Assembly: GCF_040702995.1 (NCBI RefSeq) | Contig: NZ_CP159992.1 | Location: 2,753,501 to 2,817,500, forward strand | Direction of reading: 5' to 3' | DNA length: 64,000 bases | DNA from: Paenibacillus sp. AN1007 | GTDB taxonomy: Bacteria > Bacillota > Bacilli > Paenibacillales > Paenibacillaceae | Shown here: piece by piece, positions 18,455 through 28,388 of the stretch | Layout: each line of letters begins with the position of its first letter | How positions within the stretch are numbered: position 1 is the stretch's first letter | Program-made: the position numbers and the translations under genes | The notes under the pieces: generated by a model | The model's database searches: none | What the model was told of the DNA's origin: nothing | Seen by the model: only the letters and a program-made list of their open reading frames with translations

Positions 18455-19336
18455 ATGGATATTTCAAAAGGCACCTACGGGTTCCGATTTGCTGAAGATC
18501 GTGCACTGGAACTGTGCAAGCTATACGCCGTAGGGTGTGATGTGATCACCGATTCGTCATATCACTGGGACGGAATGGAACGTACCGACGGCCCTCTTCT
18601 GTTATTTCAGTATACCTTTTCTGGCGAAGGCATTTATGAAATCAAGGAACGTAAATACCGCATTCATTCGGGGCAGGCTTTTCTTGCGGAGATTCCGGGA
18701 CCCCATCGATATTATTATCCTCCTGCCGCTTCCGAACCGTGGCATTTCATTTTCCTGTTATTCAGGCCCGACCTCATTATGGCCCACTGGCAGCAGTTCA
18801 TCAGAGAGGCAGGCGAAATCCCTTTTCTTCCTATGGACTCCGCTCCCATTCGACTGCTTCGGATGATTGTAACGGATGCCGCTGCTGGACGAATTACGGA
18901 CTCGCTGATCGCTTCATCCAGTGTATATCAGTTCATGACTGAGCTGGTCCGGCTGCAGTCCACGACAAGGAATAATCGTGAGAACTGGTCTGAACAGATT
19001 CGACTGGCCGCCGCGTACATAGAGAACGATTATGCCAGCATGATCAGCATGGACCAGCTTGCAGAGCATGTTTCCTTGTCCAAATATCACTTCATTCGCA
19101 GATTTTCGTCATCCACAGGCCTCACACCAGGAGCTTATCTTACAAGGGTTCGGATCGAGAAAGCGATGGAATTGCTGCGTGGAACGACACGAAGCATTGA
19201 ACAAATTGCCGCGCAGGTCGGATATTCGAGCGGCAGCTATTTTATCAAAGCTTTCCGGGGCTTAACCGGACTTACACCCGGAGAATTCCGAAGCGGCGGT
19301 GAGAGTCTTGTATATCGCAGGTTGTTTTTTGATTGA
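18455..19336 (+). CDS. AraC-family transcriptional regulator
   Basis: A 293-aa regulator with an N-terminal cupin-like half (LLLFQYTFSGEGIYEI, AFLAEIPGPHRYYYPP) and a C-terminal two-HTH domain (ISMDQLAEHVSLSKYHFIRRF; SIEQIAAQVGYSSGSYFIKAF). AGGGGGA lies 7 nt before the ATG at 18455; the ATG eight codons earlier has no site. It sits between divergent GH95 and co-oriented GH27 genes, which it probably controls in response to a galactose- or fucose-containing glycan. Confidence 0.9.
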   Translation: MDISKGTYGFRFAEDRALELCKLYAVGCDVITDSSYHWDGMERTDGPLLLFQYTFSGEGIYEIKERKYRIHSGQAFLAEIPGPHRYYYPPAASEPWHFIFLLFRPDLIMAHWQQFIREAGEIPFLPMDSAPIRLLRMIVTDAAAGRITDSLIASSSVYQFMTELVRLQSTTRNNRENWSEQIRLAAAYIENDYASMISMDQLAEHVSLSKYHFIRRFSSSTGLTPGAYLTRVRIEKAMELLRGTTRSIEQIAAQVGYSSGSYFIKAFRGLTGLTPGEFRSGGESLVYRRLFFD

Positions 19337-19456
19337 CTTACCGCAATATATTGCTATTGAAGGTTCAACATTACTGTAGATTATTATATTTCTCCTGCTT
19401 ATGATGAATATAATTGGAGCAATAATTTAAATCAATTACAGTAAAGGAGCATTCAA

Positions 19457-20746
19457 ATGAACCATACCCATGCGGCACCAACGCCCCCTCTCGGCTGGAA
19501 CAGTTGGGACTGTTACGGCGCTGCCGTTACTGAAGAAGAGATTCGCGGGAATGCCGAGTACATGGCTTCACATCTGAAAGAATACGGCTGGAACTACATC
19601 ACCGTTGACATTCAATGGTATGAACCTCTAGCCGTATCCTCTCAATACCGTCCCTTTGTTCCGCTTATTATGGATGAATACTCTCGCCTCATGCCTGCCG
19701 AGAATCGTTTTCCCTCAGCTGCAGGGGGCCGCGGATTTAAACCTCTAGCTGACTATGTACACAGCCTTGGACTGAAATTCGGCATTCACATTATGCGCGG
19801 AGTTCCAAGGCAGGCGGTCCATGCAGGTACAGATCTGCTGGGTTCCAAGGCGACCGCTCGCGAGATCGCTCATACCAACTCCATCTGCCCGTGGAATACG
19901 GATATGTATGGCGTGGATCACAACAAAGAAGGGGCACAGGCCTATTATGATTCGCTCTTTGATCTATATGCCTCATGGGGCGTTGACCTGGTTAAAGTGG
20001 ATGATATCGCAGCCTCCAGATTATATGATACACATCAGCCGGAGATCGAGATGATCTCGAAGGCGATCAAGCGTGCAGGGCGGCCCATGGTTCTTAGTCT
20101 TTCCCCGGGTCCTGCTCCGGTAGAATATGCTGAATTCTTCGCCGAACAAGCTAACATGTGGCGTGTCACCGATGATTTCTGGGATCAATGGCCGCTGCTG
20201 CGGGACATGTTCGAAAGGTGCCGCACTTGGCAGGGGATTCCTAAAGAAGGATGCTGGCCGGATTGCGATATGCTGCCGCTCGGCCATATTGGCATTCGCT
20301 CTGTCGATGGGGACGGAGCCGACCGCTGGACAAGGTTCACTAAGGATGAGCAGTTGACAATGATGTCGTTGTGGAGTATTTTCCGTTCTCCTCTGATCTT
20401 TGGCGGCGAGCTGCGAGATAATGATGACTGGACGCTGTCTTTACTGACGAACCGTGAGGTTCTGCGCATGCATCGTGAAAGTTACGGAGCAAAAGAACTA
20501 CTGCGTCAGGGAGATCTCATCGTATGGACCGCAGCACATGCGGATGGATCAACTTATGCGGCAGTGTTTAATGTAGGCGAGCAGCAGATGCTTCCTGTGG
20601 AACTTAATCTTGAACTTGTCGGTTCAAGCACTTCAGTTGTAAAACAGGGTACTGAATTATGGAGCGGTCAAGCGGCAGTAGTGGACGGGAACACATTACG
20701 TACAGATGTCCCCTCTCATGGTGTTCGTCTGTACCGTTTCAGCTGA
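19457..20746 (+). CDS. GH27 alpha-galactosidase-type enzyme
   Basis: A 429-aa cytoplasmic enzyme with the GH27 signature PPLGWNSWDCYG near the N-terminus, nucleophile Asp182 (LVKVDDIA) and acid/base Asp240 (RVTDDFWDQW). AAAGGAG lies eight bases before the ATG. Length and motifs fit bacterial GH27 alpha-galactosidases; some relatives act as beta-L-arabinopyranosidases, so exact specificity is open. With GH95 next door it suggests trimming of galactose side chains of hemicellulose. Terminated within 50 nt. Confidence 0.9.
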   Translation: MNHTHAAPTPPLGWNSWDCYGAAVTEEEIRGNAEYMASHLKEYGWNYITVDIQWYEPLAVSSQYRPFVPLIMDEYSRLMPAENRFPSAAGGRGFKPLADYVHSLGLKFGIHIMRGVPRQAVHAGTDLLGSKATAREIAHTNSICPWNTDMYGVDHNKEGAQAYYDSLFDLYASWGVDLVKVDDIAASRLYDTHQPEIEMISKAIKRAGRPMVLSLSPGPAPVEYAEFFAEQANMWRVTDDFWDQWPLLRDMFERCRTWQGIPKEGCWPDCDMLPLGHIGIRSVDGDGADRWTRFTKDEQLTMMSLWSIFRSPLIFGGELRDNDDWTLSLLTNREVLRMHRESYGAKELLRQGDLIVWTAAHADGSTYAAVFNVGEQQMLPVELNLELVGSSTSVVKQGTELWSGQAAVVDGNTLRTDVPSHGVRLYRFS

Positions 20747-20760
20747 ACCCATTCATGTAA

Positions 20761-20796
20761 AAGAGGCCTGTCATTGAAGACAGACCTCTTCTTTTT
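20761..20796 (+). terminator. Intrinsic terminator after GH27
   Basis: AAGAGGCCTGTC pairs with GACAGACCTCTT (one mismatch), followed by CTTTTTT. Confidence 0.9.
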
Positions 20797-20850
20797 TATT
20801 TTTGCAATTCTACGGATGTAAATGATTGGATGGAGAATGCACTTTGGGCT

Positions 20851-22266
20851 TCAGCAGACCCAAGTGCCCGGTTCATTCACCTGCGCATGGGATTTACGAT
20901 CAAACTGCCACCGATACAGAAAAGTCATCAATACAATCAATACAGCAAGCAAAATAAACAGATTACTATATACAAATGCAGATGACAGGCTGATAAAAGG
21001 ATTGAAATGCAGCTGCGGCGCTCCCCCGTCGATGACCTTGCCAAGAACGGTTGTAGATACTGAAGCCGCGATGAAATTGAACATGGATAGCAGCCCCATG
21101 CCAACGCCAACCTGTTCTTTGGAAAGCGTCTGTGCGATCGTATTAGAAAGCGCAATTTGCATATAGGATTGACCAAGAACCGCCAAGATTAGAAAAGATG
21201 AAATATAAAACAGAGCCAAGCCGGCTGCAAACGATAGACTTATAAAGCCGATAACAAGCATCGTCGAAGCTGTATATATCAAATATGCATTTCCTTTCTT
21301 ATCAGCCAATCTTCCTCCACGCCTTCCCAGTAGTGCTGCAGTCAGCGCAGACGGCAGCATGGTTAGACCTGCCAGAGCCGGATAAGCATCATACACATGG
21401 GTTAACAGCTGCGGGATAATAAATGGAATGCTGAATCCACACGCCACCAATATAAATGAGATTAACATTCCCCACGTATAAGATCGGTTGCGAAATACAG
21501 CCGGCTCTACAAACGGTGATGCTGCATGGAGAATCCGAAGGATAAACAGGATCAACACGGCAATGCCCATAAGCAAGTACCACCAATTCAAATTCGTCAG
21601 TGCAAGCAGCATGGCTCCAATGCTTCCCGCGAGCAGCAATCCTCCGAGATAGTCCATTTTATCGTAGACTCCCTCTTCATGATTCAGATACTTTCGATAG
21701 AAGGGCAGAGTCAACAGTGACAGCAGCGGTATCGCAAATAAAAACTTCCAGTCAAGTGCACTGGAGATTAGTCCGGCAGCGATGGGACCTAGAGCAGATC
21801 CCAGGGCAATGCCGATCGCAGAAGTACCCAGTGCCTGACCACGCTTGTTCGGTGGAAAATATCGAACCGGTATAATCATTGCAAGAGCTGGAATAACAGC
21901 AGCTCCGGCGGCTTGAATGAGCCGTGCCAGAATAATCATAAAGTAGGACGTCGAAATAATGCCCACAATGGAACCTAAACCTAACAATAGGAGTCCAAAA
22001 GTGATTAGATTTTTAATGCTGTATCGATCGGTTAGTTTTCCGTATGTGACTGTAGCGACGGCGTATACGATTAAATATCCGGTGACGATCCAACTCGTCT
22101 CCGAAGCGGATCGTTCAAATTGTTCCCCTATGACCGGTAAAACAACATTAAACATCATCCCGTTCATTACAGAAATGATAAGTGTAAAGACCAGCACGCG
22201 AAGCAGTGCCGTTTCTTTACCTGTTGAAGGTGTATCGTGGGTATCCACGCTCTTTGTAAGTTTCAT
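20851..22266 (-). CDS. MFS drug:H+ antiporter, DHA2-like (14-TM type)
   Basis: A 471-aa membrane transporter with the family motifs VLPVIGEQF, WIVTGYLIVYAVATVTYGKLTDRY (motif A; cut here) and ALGPIAAGLISS (motif C of antiporters). AGAGG lies 7 nt before the ATG at 22266; longer starts lack a site. The substrate is not predictable. It follows a TetR repressor gene on the same strand, and an 18-bp operator lies 36 bp before its start, so expression is probably induced by the ligand it exports. Confidence 0.9.
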   Translation of the reverse strand: MKLTKSVDTHDTPSTGKETALLRVLVFTLIISVMNGMMFNVVLPVIGEQFERSASETSWIVTGYLIVYAVATVTYGKLTDRYSIKNLITFGLLLLGLGSIVGIISTSYFMIILARLIQAAGAAVIPALAMIIPVRYFPPNKRGQALGTSAIGIALGSALGPIAAGLISSALDWKFLFAIPLLSLLTLPFYRKYLNHEEGVYDKMDYLGGLLLAGSIGAMLLALTNLNWWYLLMGIAVLILFILRILHAASPFVEPAVFRNRSYTWGMLISFILVACGFSIPFIIPQLLTHVYDAYPALAGLTMLPSALTAALLGRRGGRLADKKGNAYLIYTASTMLVIGFISLSFAAGLALFYISSFLILAVLGQSYMQIALSNTIAQTLSKEQVGVGMGLLSMFNFIAASVSTTVLGKVIDGGAPQLHFNPFISLSSAFVYSNLFILLAVLIVLMTFLYRWQFDRKSHAQVNEPGTWVC

Positions 22267-22301
22267 GTTTTTTCCTCTTTTCAAGTGAACTGTCATTTGA
22301 C

Positions 22302-22319
22302 TGTCAGTACTTACTGACA
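22302..22319. promoter_or_regulatory. TetR operator before the MFS gene
   Basis: TGTCAGTACTTACTGACA: perfect 8-bp arms around CT. A sister site lies before the TetR gene. Confidence 0.65.
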
Positions 22320-22336
22320 TTCATTTACTTAAAAAA

Positions 22337-22927
22337 CTAGGGCGTTAGAGCCCTAGTAAAGGTCCATACACTTTCGGCAATCACATCTTCCAAAGAAATC
22401 CATGGAAAATGTACATGATCCTCCATATGATTAATAAACAATCCATAATTTAATGCCATGAAGGAAAAAGCCTGTATTTCAGCGTTGATCTGAACCACCT
22501 TTCCCTGCTCGTACATCGTCTGTAAATAGCCGGTTAAAAGCTCAAGCAACTGCTGCGGATGCCGTACCGTTCGTGTTCTTAAATCCGGCAAATGATTCAT
22601 TTCCTTCAGACTGATCATAAACAATTTGCGATTTTTATGCATAATTTCATGATAGGTTCTGCTAACCAGCAATAAATCCGAATGCAGATTCCACACCAGT
22701 TTTTCTTCGAAAAGACGTGTCATTTCTGCTGCATAATGATATTCATCGAATGCGCTCTCAAGCAAATTTTGTTTCGTACCAAAGTGGCGAAATAGAGTTT
22801 TCTCACTTACGCCCGCGGTTAAGGCAATCTCCTGCGTTGTAACACTTTTATATCCTTTTACCGAGATCAGATCAATCGCCGTTAACATCAGCTTTTCTTT
22901 TGTGCTCCGTTTAATTGAATTGGACAT
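22337..22927 (-). CDS. TetR-family repressor
   Basis: A 196-aa regulator. The N-terminal HTH is clear (AIDLISVKGYKSVTTQEIAL, TAGVSEKTLFRHFGTKQNLL); the C-terminal helical ligand domain is unassigned. AAAGGAG precedes the ATG. The gene is 70 nt upstream of the MFS gene and each has its own copy of a TGTCAGT-type palindrome, suggesting autoregulation plus control of the exporter. Confidence 0.93.
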   Translation of the reverse strand: MSNSIKRSTKEKLMLTAIDLISVKGYKSVTTQEIALTAGVSEKTLFRHFGTKQNLLESAFDEYHYAAEMTRLFEEKLVWNLHSDLLLVSRTYHEIMHKNRKLFMISLKEMNHLPDLRTRTVRHPQQLLELLTGYLQTMYEQGKVVQINAEIQAFSFMALNYGLFINHMEDHVHFPWISLEDVIAESVWTFTRALTP

Positions 22928-22946
22928 GAAGCTCTCCTTTTACCAA

Positions 22947-22964
22947 TGTCAGTGACCACTGTCA
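22947..22964. promoter_or_regulatory. TetR operator before the tetR gene
   Basis: TGTCAGTGACCACTGTCA: same length and left arm as the site at 22302, with one mismatch between arms, 20 bp before the repressor start. Confidence 0.6.
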
Positions 22965-23038
22965 TAAATGAAGACTACCTTTTGAATCAGTCCTTGTCAA
23001 GGATTAATTTGAAAGTTCGTAATTGGTGGGTATGCGTT

Positions 23039-23413
23039 TTAGAGAATGCGCCCAACTTCATCCATCGCCTGCACGGCGAGCTGAAACGCTCGAATTCTTC
23101 TCTCGAGCAGGGTGCGCTGAGGTGTTCCTGCTGCAGTCTTTTCTATCATTTTCTCCACCGATGCCAGAAGTTTGTTCATCACATGACGTGCCTCGGTAAT
23201 CTCCAGCCTACTGTATCCTTGTTCAGGTATCCTGTTCCAGATATATCCCAGAACATGCAGACTCACGCATAGAGCATGAAGTCTTTTCTCAAGAACAGAC
23301 GTATTTGCCCCTTTCTCGGTCATATTCTGCAGCGCGTTCTCCGATTTGCGAATCACCGATTGGAAGGCTTCAATGGATTGCATTTGTTCCGTTTCAGATA
23401 CCGTTTCCATCAT
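23039..23413 (-). CDS. Uncharacterised small helical protein
   Basis: A 124-aa protein I do not recognise. It is mostly alpha-helical with two regularly spaced heptad-like stretches (IEAFQSVIRKSENALQNM; NKLLASVEKMIEK) and an internal similarity of layout: LEKRLHALCVSLHVL in the middle and LERRIRAFQLAVQAM near the end, which may be two copies of one helical hairpin. A good AGGGGAG site 7 nt before the ATG supports translation. No export signal. Neighbours give no clue. Confidence 0.7.
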   Translation of the reverse strand: MMETVSETEQMQSIEAFQSVIRKSENALQNMTEKGANTSVLEKRLHALCVSLHVLGYIWNRIPEQGYSRLEITEARHVMNKLLASVEKMIEKTAAGTPQRTLLERRIRAFQLAVQAMDEVGRIL

Positions 23414-23512
23414 GGATACACTCCCCTTCTGTTCGAATAAGTATACTGCATGTTCATGCCTGCGCCGCGTTCCGAAAACCTATTATAGTGCCTTCAGCCT
23501 AAATGTACCAAA

Positions 23513-23538
23513 CAAAAAAACCGCAGATCGCGGCTTTT
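23513..23538 (-). terminator. Terminator after the amino-acid ABC operon
   Basis: A short stem CCGC / GCGG with a 5-nt loop, followed on the minus strand by seven Ts. Confidence 0.6.
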
Positions 23539-23565
23539 TGTGCTGCACCATATATTTGCTTGTCG

Positions 23566-24294
23566 TTAAAGTACCTTTTCCAGGAAACTGATCGTCCGTT
23601 CATGCCGGGGTTGGCCGAATATTTGCTCAGGATTACCTTCTTCGACGATATATCCGCCATCCATAAAAATAACCCGATCCGCAACTTCGCGGGCAAAGCC
23701 CATCTCATGCGTAACAATGATCATCGTCATACCTTCGCGCGCGAGATCCTTCATAACCCCAAGCACCTCTCCAACCATCTCCGGGTCAAGGGCCGATGTC
23801 GGCTCATCGAACAGCATGACATCCGGGTTCATCGCGAGTGCACGTGCAATGGCTACACGCTGCTTCTGTCCGCCGGAGAGCTGGTTTGGGAAGCTGTCCG
23901 CTTTGTCTGCCAGACCGACGCGGTCCAGCAGACGAAGAGCGGTTTCTCGTGCCTGTGCTTGATTTAATTTGCCAAGTTCCGTTGGCGCAAACATTATATT
24001 TTTAAGTACGCTAAAATGCGGAAACAGATTGAAATGTTGAAATACCATGCCGATGTTTTCACGGGCTTTGTTAATATCGGTATCTCTGCTGTTCAAGTCC
24101 TGATTATCGACAATCACGTGACCTGCCGTAATCTCCTCCAGACAATTGATGCAGCGCAGAAATGTACTTTTCCCCGACCCGGACGGGCCTATGACACATA
24201 CGACTTCTCCTTCGTTTACCGCAACGTCGATGCCTTTCAGTACCTCATTCGATCCAAAGCTTTTTTTAAGACCTTCTACTTTAATTTTACCCAC
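23566..24294 (-). CDS. glnQ: Polar amino-acid ABC transporter ATP-binding protein
   Basis: A 242-aa ATPase: Walker [11 protein letters not shown]-loop [12 protein letters not shown], signature [16 protein letters not shown], Walker [13 protein letters not shown] and switch VTHEMGFA. The set and length fit GlnQ-like amino-acid importers. The start is GTG at 24294, overlapping the end of the upstream gene by 8 nt, with GGAGGTGA about 12 nt before it. It powers the fused binding-permease protein encoded just upstream. Confidence 0.93.
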   Translation of the reverse strand: MGKIKVEGLKKSFGSNEVLKGIDVAVNEGEVVCVIGPSGSGKSTFLRCINCLEEITAGHVIVDNQDLNSRDTDINKARENIGMVFQHFNLFPHFSVLKNIMFAPTELGKLNQAQARETALRLLDRVGLADKADSFPNQLSGGQKQRVAIARALAMNPDVMLFDEPTSALDPEMVGEVLGVMKDLAREGMTMIIVTHEMGFAREVADRVIFMDGGYIVEEGNPEQIFGQPRHERTISFLEKVL

Positions 24295-25735
24295 GGCGCA
24301 ACTTCACCTCCAGATAATCAGCAATTCTTGTCAGTATAATAATGACGATAAAATACATTGCCGCAACCGTTAACCAAATGTCAAATGAAGCAAATGTTCT
24401 GGCAATAATGATTTTACCCGACTGTGTAAGCTCAACCAGCCCGATGACAGAGAGGATTGACGTATCCTTCAGCGTAATCACCATCTGATTAATAAATGAC
24501 GGGATCATTACACGGATCGCCTGTGGCACGACAATTTTCATCATGGCTTTACGATATGGAAGACCCAGTGAACGAGCTGCTTCCATCTGTCCTCGGTCAA
24601 TCGATTGAATCCCTCCGCGGATAATCTCGGTGACATATGCTCCGGCATTTAAACTCAGCGTCAGAATTGCTGCAAGGAACAGCGGCATCGTAAAGCCAAA
24701 CGCTTGAGGAACACCGAAGTATATGAAATAGGCGAGAACCAGCAGCGGAATGCCTCGGAAAAAATCGACGAAAACCATAGCGATGCCGCGCAGTATTTTA
24801 TTACGTCCCACTTTCATGAAGGCAAAGATCAACCCGAGAATAAAGGCAAAGAACAGCGACACAAGGGTATACCAAAGCGTCTTGCCCAACCCTTTCAGCA
24901 GTGCTGGTAGAGATTTGACTATAAGTTCGAAGCGTCCCAGACTTTCAGCAGTCTCCGCATTTTCATCCAGATATTTGTCTCGAATGCTCTGGTACTCGCC
25001 ACTTGCCTTGATGTTGGCAAGTCCTGCATTAAACTTCTGCAGCAGCTCCTCATTTTTACCTTTGCTGACGGCAAAACCGTAGGGTGCACCTTCCTCTGGT
25101 TCAGTTACAACTTTCAGTCCGTTGTTCTGCTTCTCCCCATATCTCAACACAGGATAATCATCGAAACATGCGGCGGAATTCCCCGTTTTTACATCATCAT
25201 ACATCTGCACGGATTCATCAAAAGGTACGATGGTGAACCCGTATTTGGACGCGTTCGCTTCAGCAAAACGGTATCCTTCCGTCCCCGTTTTCACAGCTAC
25301 TTTTTTGCCGCGAAGATCCTCGTAACTTTTAACGGAATCATTGTTCGCTTTGACGCCCATAACGACGCCTGATTCAAAATAAGTATCGGAAAAGTCGAAT
25401 TTGGCCTTCCGCTCATCGGTGATACTCATGCCCGCTATAACGCCATCCACTTGGTTCGATTCCAACGCCTGGACGGCAGCATTAAATCCTAAAGCTTTGA
25501 TTTCATATTTGAAATTTTGATCCTTCGCGATGGCTGCCAGAATATCCATATCGATGCCGACAAAATCACCGTTTATATCCTCAAATTCAAACGGCGCAAA
25601 GGTAATGTCGGTACCGATCACATAGGTTTTGCCCGAGTCCGATTGTGCCTGCACACTTCCCGTCCAACCTGTAAAACCGGACACCAGAAGCAGCAGCATG
25701 GTAAGTATAAGTAATGTAATCCTGTTATTCTTCAT
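24287..25735 (-). CDS. Fused amino-acid-binding protein and permease (GlnH-GlnP type)
   Basis: A 482-aa fusion. Signal/anchor at 1-30, periplasmic-type binding domain to ~250 ([51 protein letters not shown]), then a permease domain with ~5 helices and EAA loop ([22 protein letters not shown] cut here). In most Gram-positives these are separate genes. AGGAGGAC precedes the ATG at 25735. It forms a two-gene importer with the overlapping ATPase. The substrate is a polar amino acid such as glutamine or glutamate. Confidence 0.92.
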   Translation of the reverse strand: MKNNRITLLILTMLLLLVSGFTGWTGSVQAQSDSGKTYVIGTDITFAPFEFEDINGDFVGIDMDILAAIAKDQNFKYEIKALGFNAAVQALESNQVDGVIAGMSITDERKAKFDFSDTYFESGVVMGVKANNDSVKSYEDLRGKKVAVKTGTEGYRFAEANASKYGFTIVPFDESVQMYDDVKTGNSAACFDDYPVLRYGEKQNNGLKVVTEPEEGAPYGFAVSKGKNEELLQKFNAGLANIKASGEYQSIRDKYLDENAETAESLGRFELIVKSLPALLKGLGKTLWYTLVSLFFAFILGLIFAFMKVGRNKILRGIAMVFVDFFRGIPLLVLAYFIYFGVPQAFGFTMPLFLAAILTLSLNAGAYVTEIIRGGIQSIDRGQMEAARSLGLPYRKAMMKIVVPQAIRVMIPSFINQMVITLKDTSILSVIGLVELTQSGKIIIARTFASFDIWLTVAAMYFIVIIILTRIADYLEVKLRRG

Positions 25736-25944
25736 ATGTCCTCCTCGTCTTGACGTCATGCCATACTTAAGTTTCCAAACTTGCTCCAGTTATTATTCTC
25801 AGCACTTAAACAATCAATGCTCTTTCTACCCACCTTCATCTTTTGTTTCCATGGCATTTCTTCAATGAACTTGTAAAAGTCCTCTTATACTTACCCTGGA
25901 GGCCAAGCTCGCGAAACCTGAATTTAAAATTTGAAATATTATAC

Positions 25945-25971
25945 GCAAAAAAAGCCGCAAAATGCGACCTT
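25945..25971 (-). terminator. Weak terminator downstream of the serine hydrolase
   Basis: GCCGCAAAATGCGACC folds into a small stem followed by a minus-strand T run. It lies about 100 nt past the hydrolase stop. The rest of 25736-26065 shows nothing further. Confidence 0.45.
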
Positions 25972-26065
25972 TGAGCGATCTCGTTAATGAGCTGTGTTTA
26001 TGTTTCATAAAAATTCTGTTTCTTTTTTGAAAAGTTCCTATCGTTTTTGAATGAAATTTAAGCGT

Positions 26066-28138
26066 TTATTTTAACGTAATTTCAAAGGTGGATCCCGCTT
26101 CACCAGCAAATACGATACTGCCTTTCTCCGGGAGTATCATTGTCGTTTGACCACTGACTAGGCTGTGATTCAGGCTGACACCGTACTGGTCGTAGACAAC
26201 AAATGAGGCATTTGACGGCATGTTCACGTTCATTTCTTTCCCTCCAGCAGAAGACGGGATGGAGTACCATTTGGCGTAACCATTCGACTGAATCGTCGTC
26301 TTCGATTGCTGACCTGCATAGATCGGTTTAATGATGTCCTGGCTGGCATATACATTGCCTCCTTGAGACACATACTCCACACCATCTTGTTCATAAAAGT
26401 TGAATTCCATCGTGTCCCGTCCTGCGACACCAGGGATTTGCAGGTGATTCACAGCCTGGTCCGCATCCGTGATGGCATTTGTGTAAATATAACCTGGCAG
26501 CTCACTTGGCAATTGAATTGGAATAAGCGGCATGGCCGTATTATATAGAGTCGAGGTATGTTTCTCATTCACGAGCACATACGCTTTGCCCACTCTTGCC
26601 TGCCACGCAGCTGCGGTCTCTTCCGACAAGGGATTAGCTTCCAGCTTCTCTGCCTTGTATTCCGAGGAAGCCAGCTGCCCGAGTCCAGGCACCGATTGAT
26701 ATGAACGTGTCCAAAGATACGTATTTCCGTTACTCTCTTGAACAAACTTCACTTTCTCCGTACCTGCTTCATTCACAAACGAACCATCCGCAGTGTAGAT
26801 GTACGTCTGTTTCGGGCTGTTTGGAACGCCCAACATCGTCGTCGTGAGCTGTCCGTTCTCCTGCACATCCAGTTTCAGCAGCATGTTGGCACCGCCGCCA
26901 TAAATTCCCGAATGATCCATCTCTTCCTTCGGCATTTCCGCTTTCACGGGAATCCCGTGTGACTTCTCCGGTTTACGCTCAGGAATCAGCTTCTTTTCTT
27001 CCAGCGCACGGAGTAACAGCTCTGATGCAATCAGTTGATTCGTTGAACTGGAACCTCCAGAAGAAGTAACGGCTGCGGCCATGTTATGCTCAGGCAGTAC
27101 AATTAGAGAAGAATGATAAGCAATCGTATTGCCTCCTTTGGCCCATGCCTTGATCCCGTATTGATTGAAAGGGAACAGATTCACGCTGTCCCATCCAAGT
27201 CCGTAAGCAATAGAGGAATCTCCATCCTCCGGCCACATTCCCCGCTTGTATTCTTCCTGTCCGGCAGCTTCCGCTGATTCTTTGGATAGAACACCATTCT
27301 TCTCGTTCGTAAATACTTGTGACAGCTTCACCAAATCTTCGGCTGTGGAATAGATGCCGCCCGAAGCAATCATATTGGTTGTCTCCAAAGGCTGCTGTTC
27401 CTTCTTGGCGGAGTACGTCGCTGCCATTTGTTGAAGATTTAACGGATCTTGTGGCGTTTTGGTATGATTCATGCCAAGAGGTGTTGTAATATTACGGTGC
27501 ATAAACGCTGTAAAACTCAAGCCGCTGACTCGCTCCACCAGAATCTCGGCTAAAGAGAACCCGTCATTGCTGTAGACCGAATAAGCTCCCGGGTCTGCTT
27601 TCAGATGCTGTGATGCCAGTTGTTCCAATAAAGTATCATGTGCGTATGTATCCGGGTCTTCAAATAGAATCGCACTGTTACTGGATGTGCCCAGCAGTCC
27701 GGATGAATGATTCAGCAGCATGCGTACTGTAATCTGAGTATAGCGATTGTCCTTCATTTTAAATTCAGGAATATAGCCCACTACAGGATCGTCCAGTTTC
27801 ACTTTGCCCTCGTCGACCAGTTTCATAACTGCGGTTGTCAGGAACATTTTACTGGTTGAACCGATGCCATACATGGTGTCTGACGTGAGAGGCACGTTCT
27901 CCGCAGGATCATTCATACCCGTTTGTCCGGAAAGAACAATATTTCCTCCATCGATAAGCGCGTATTGAACACTGGTAACACCGTAATTTTCGGTCAATGT
28001 TTTCGTTTTTGCAGTGACGGCTTTTTGAGTTATTGCCAAACTTGATTTACTCGGAATCTCGGCTGCATATACAGCCGTGGGAGTTAACATCGCCAGCACC
28101 AAGGTCATAGCGATTATAGACGTTCTTTTTTTTCTCAT
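26066..28138 (-). CDS. Secreted serine beta-lactamase-like hydrolase (class C / PBP4* type)
   Basis: A 690-aa secreted protein. After a signal peptide ending near AVYAAE it has the serine-hydrolase triad motifs: SxxK as GSTSKMF, YxN as YSNDGF, and a downstream lactamase-fold C-terminal strand region ([13 protein letters not shown]). Residues ~400-690 form extra beta-rich domains. Such proteins are usually D-peptidases or esterases rather than true lactamases. Two ATGs lie six bases apart; the second (28138) is 9 nt from AGGAG and is preferred. Single gene with its own signals; function in cell-wall metabolism is inferred. Confidence 0.85.
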   Translation of the reverse strand: MRKKRTSIIAMTLVLAMLTPTAVYAAEIPSKSSLAITQKAVTAKTKTLTENYGVTSVQYALIDGGNIVLSGQTGMNDPAENVPLTSDTMYGIGSTSKMFLTTAVMKLVDEGKVKLDDPVVGYIPEFKMKDNRYTQITVRMLLNHSSGLLGTSSNSAILFEDPDTYAHDTLLEQLASQHLKADPGAYSVYSNDGFSLAEILVERVSGLSFTAFMHRNITTPLGMNHTKTPQDPLNLQQMAATYSAKKEQQPLETTNMIASGGIYSTAEDLVKLSQVFTNEKNGVLSKESAEAAGQEEYKRGMWPEDGDSSIAYGLGWDSVNLFPFNQYGIKAWAKGGNTIAYHSSLIVLPEHNMAAAVTSSGGSSSTNQLIASELLLRALEEKKLIPERKPEKSHGIPVKAEMPKEEMDHSGIYGGGANMLLKLDVQENGQLTTTMLGVPNSPKQTYIYTADGSFVNEAGTEKVKFVQESNGNTYLWTRSYQSVPGLGQLASSEYKAEKLEANPLSEETAAAWQARVGKAYVLVNEKHTSTLYNTAMPLIPIQLPSELPGYIYTNAITDADQAVNHLQIPGVAGRDTMEFNFYEQDGVEYVSQGGNVYASQDIIKPIYAGQQSKTTIQSNGYAKWYSIPSSAGGKEMNVNMPSNASFVVYDQYGVSLNHSLVSGQTTMILPEKGSIVFAGEAGSTFEITLK

Positions 28139-28388
28139 CTTCATCTTCTCCTATTCTGCTGTGTGATCGTCATGTTGTGCTGTTTCCTAACTCAGTATAG
28201 AAAATGAAAATGAACTACCCACGAACTTCATATGAACTTAAGATGAACAGTCAAATTAATATATTAATCGCGATTTATCGTTGCAGTTTGAACCGTTGTC
28301 ATGATAACATTCCCTACAATGGAACGCCCGAAATTTTATCATGTTCAAGTATTATGCAATCCATAATTTCAACAACAACGGAGTTGTT

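Noticed and set aside
26066..28138. A true antibiotic-resistance beta-lactamase
   Set aside because: The fold motifs are present, but the ~690-aa length and extra C-terminal domains fit cell-wall peptidase or esterase relatives better.
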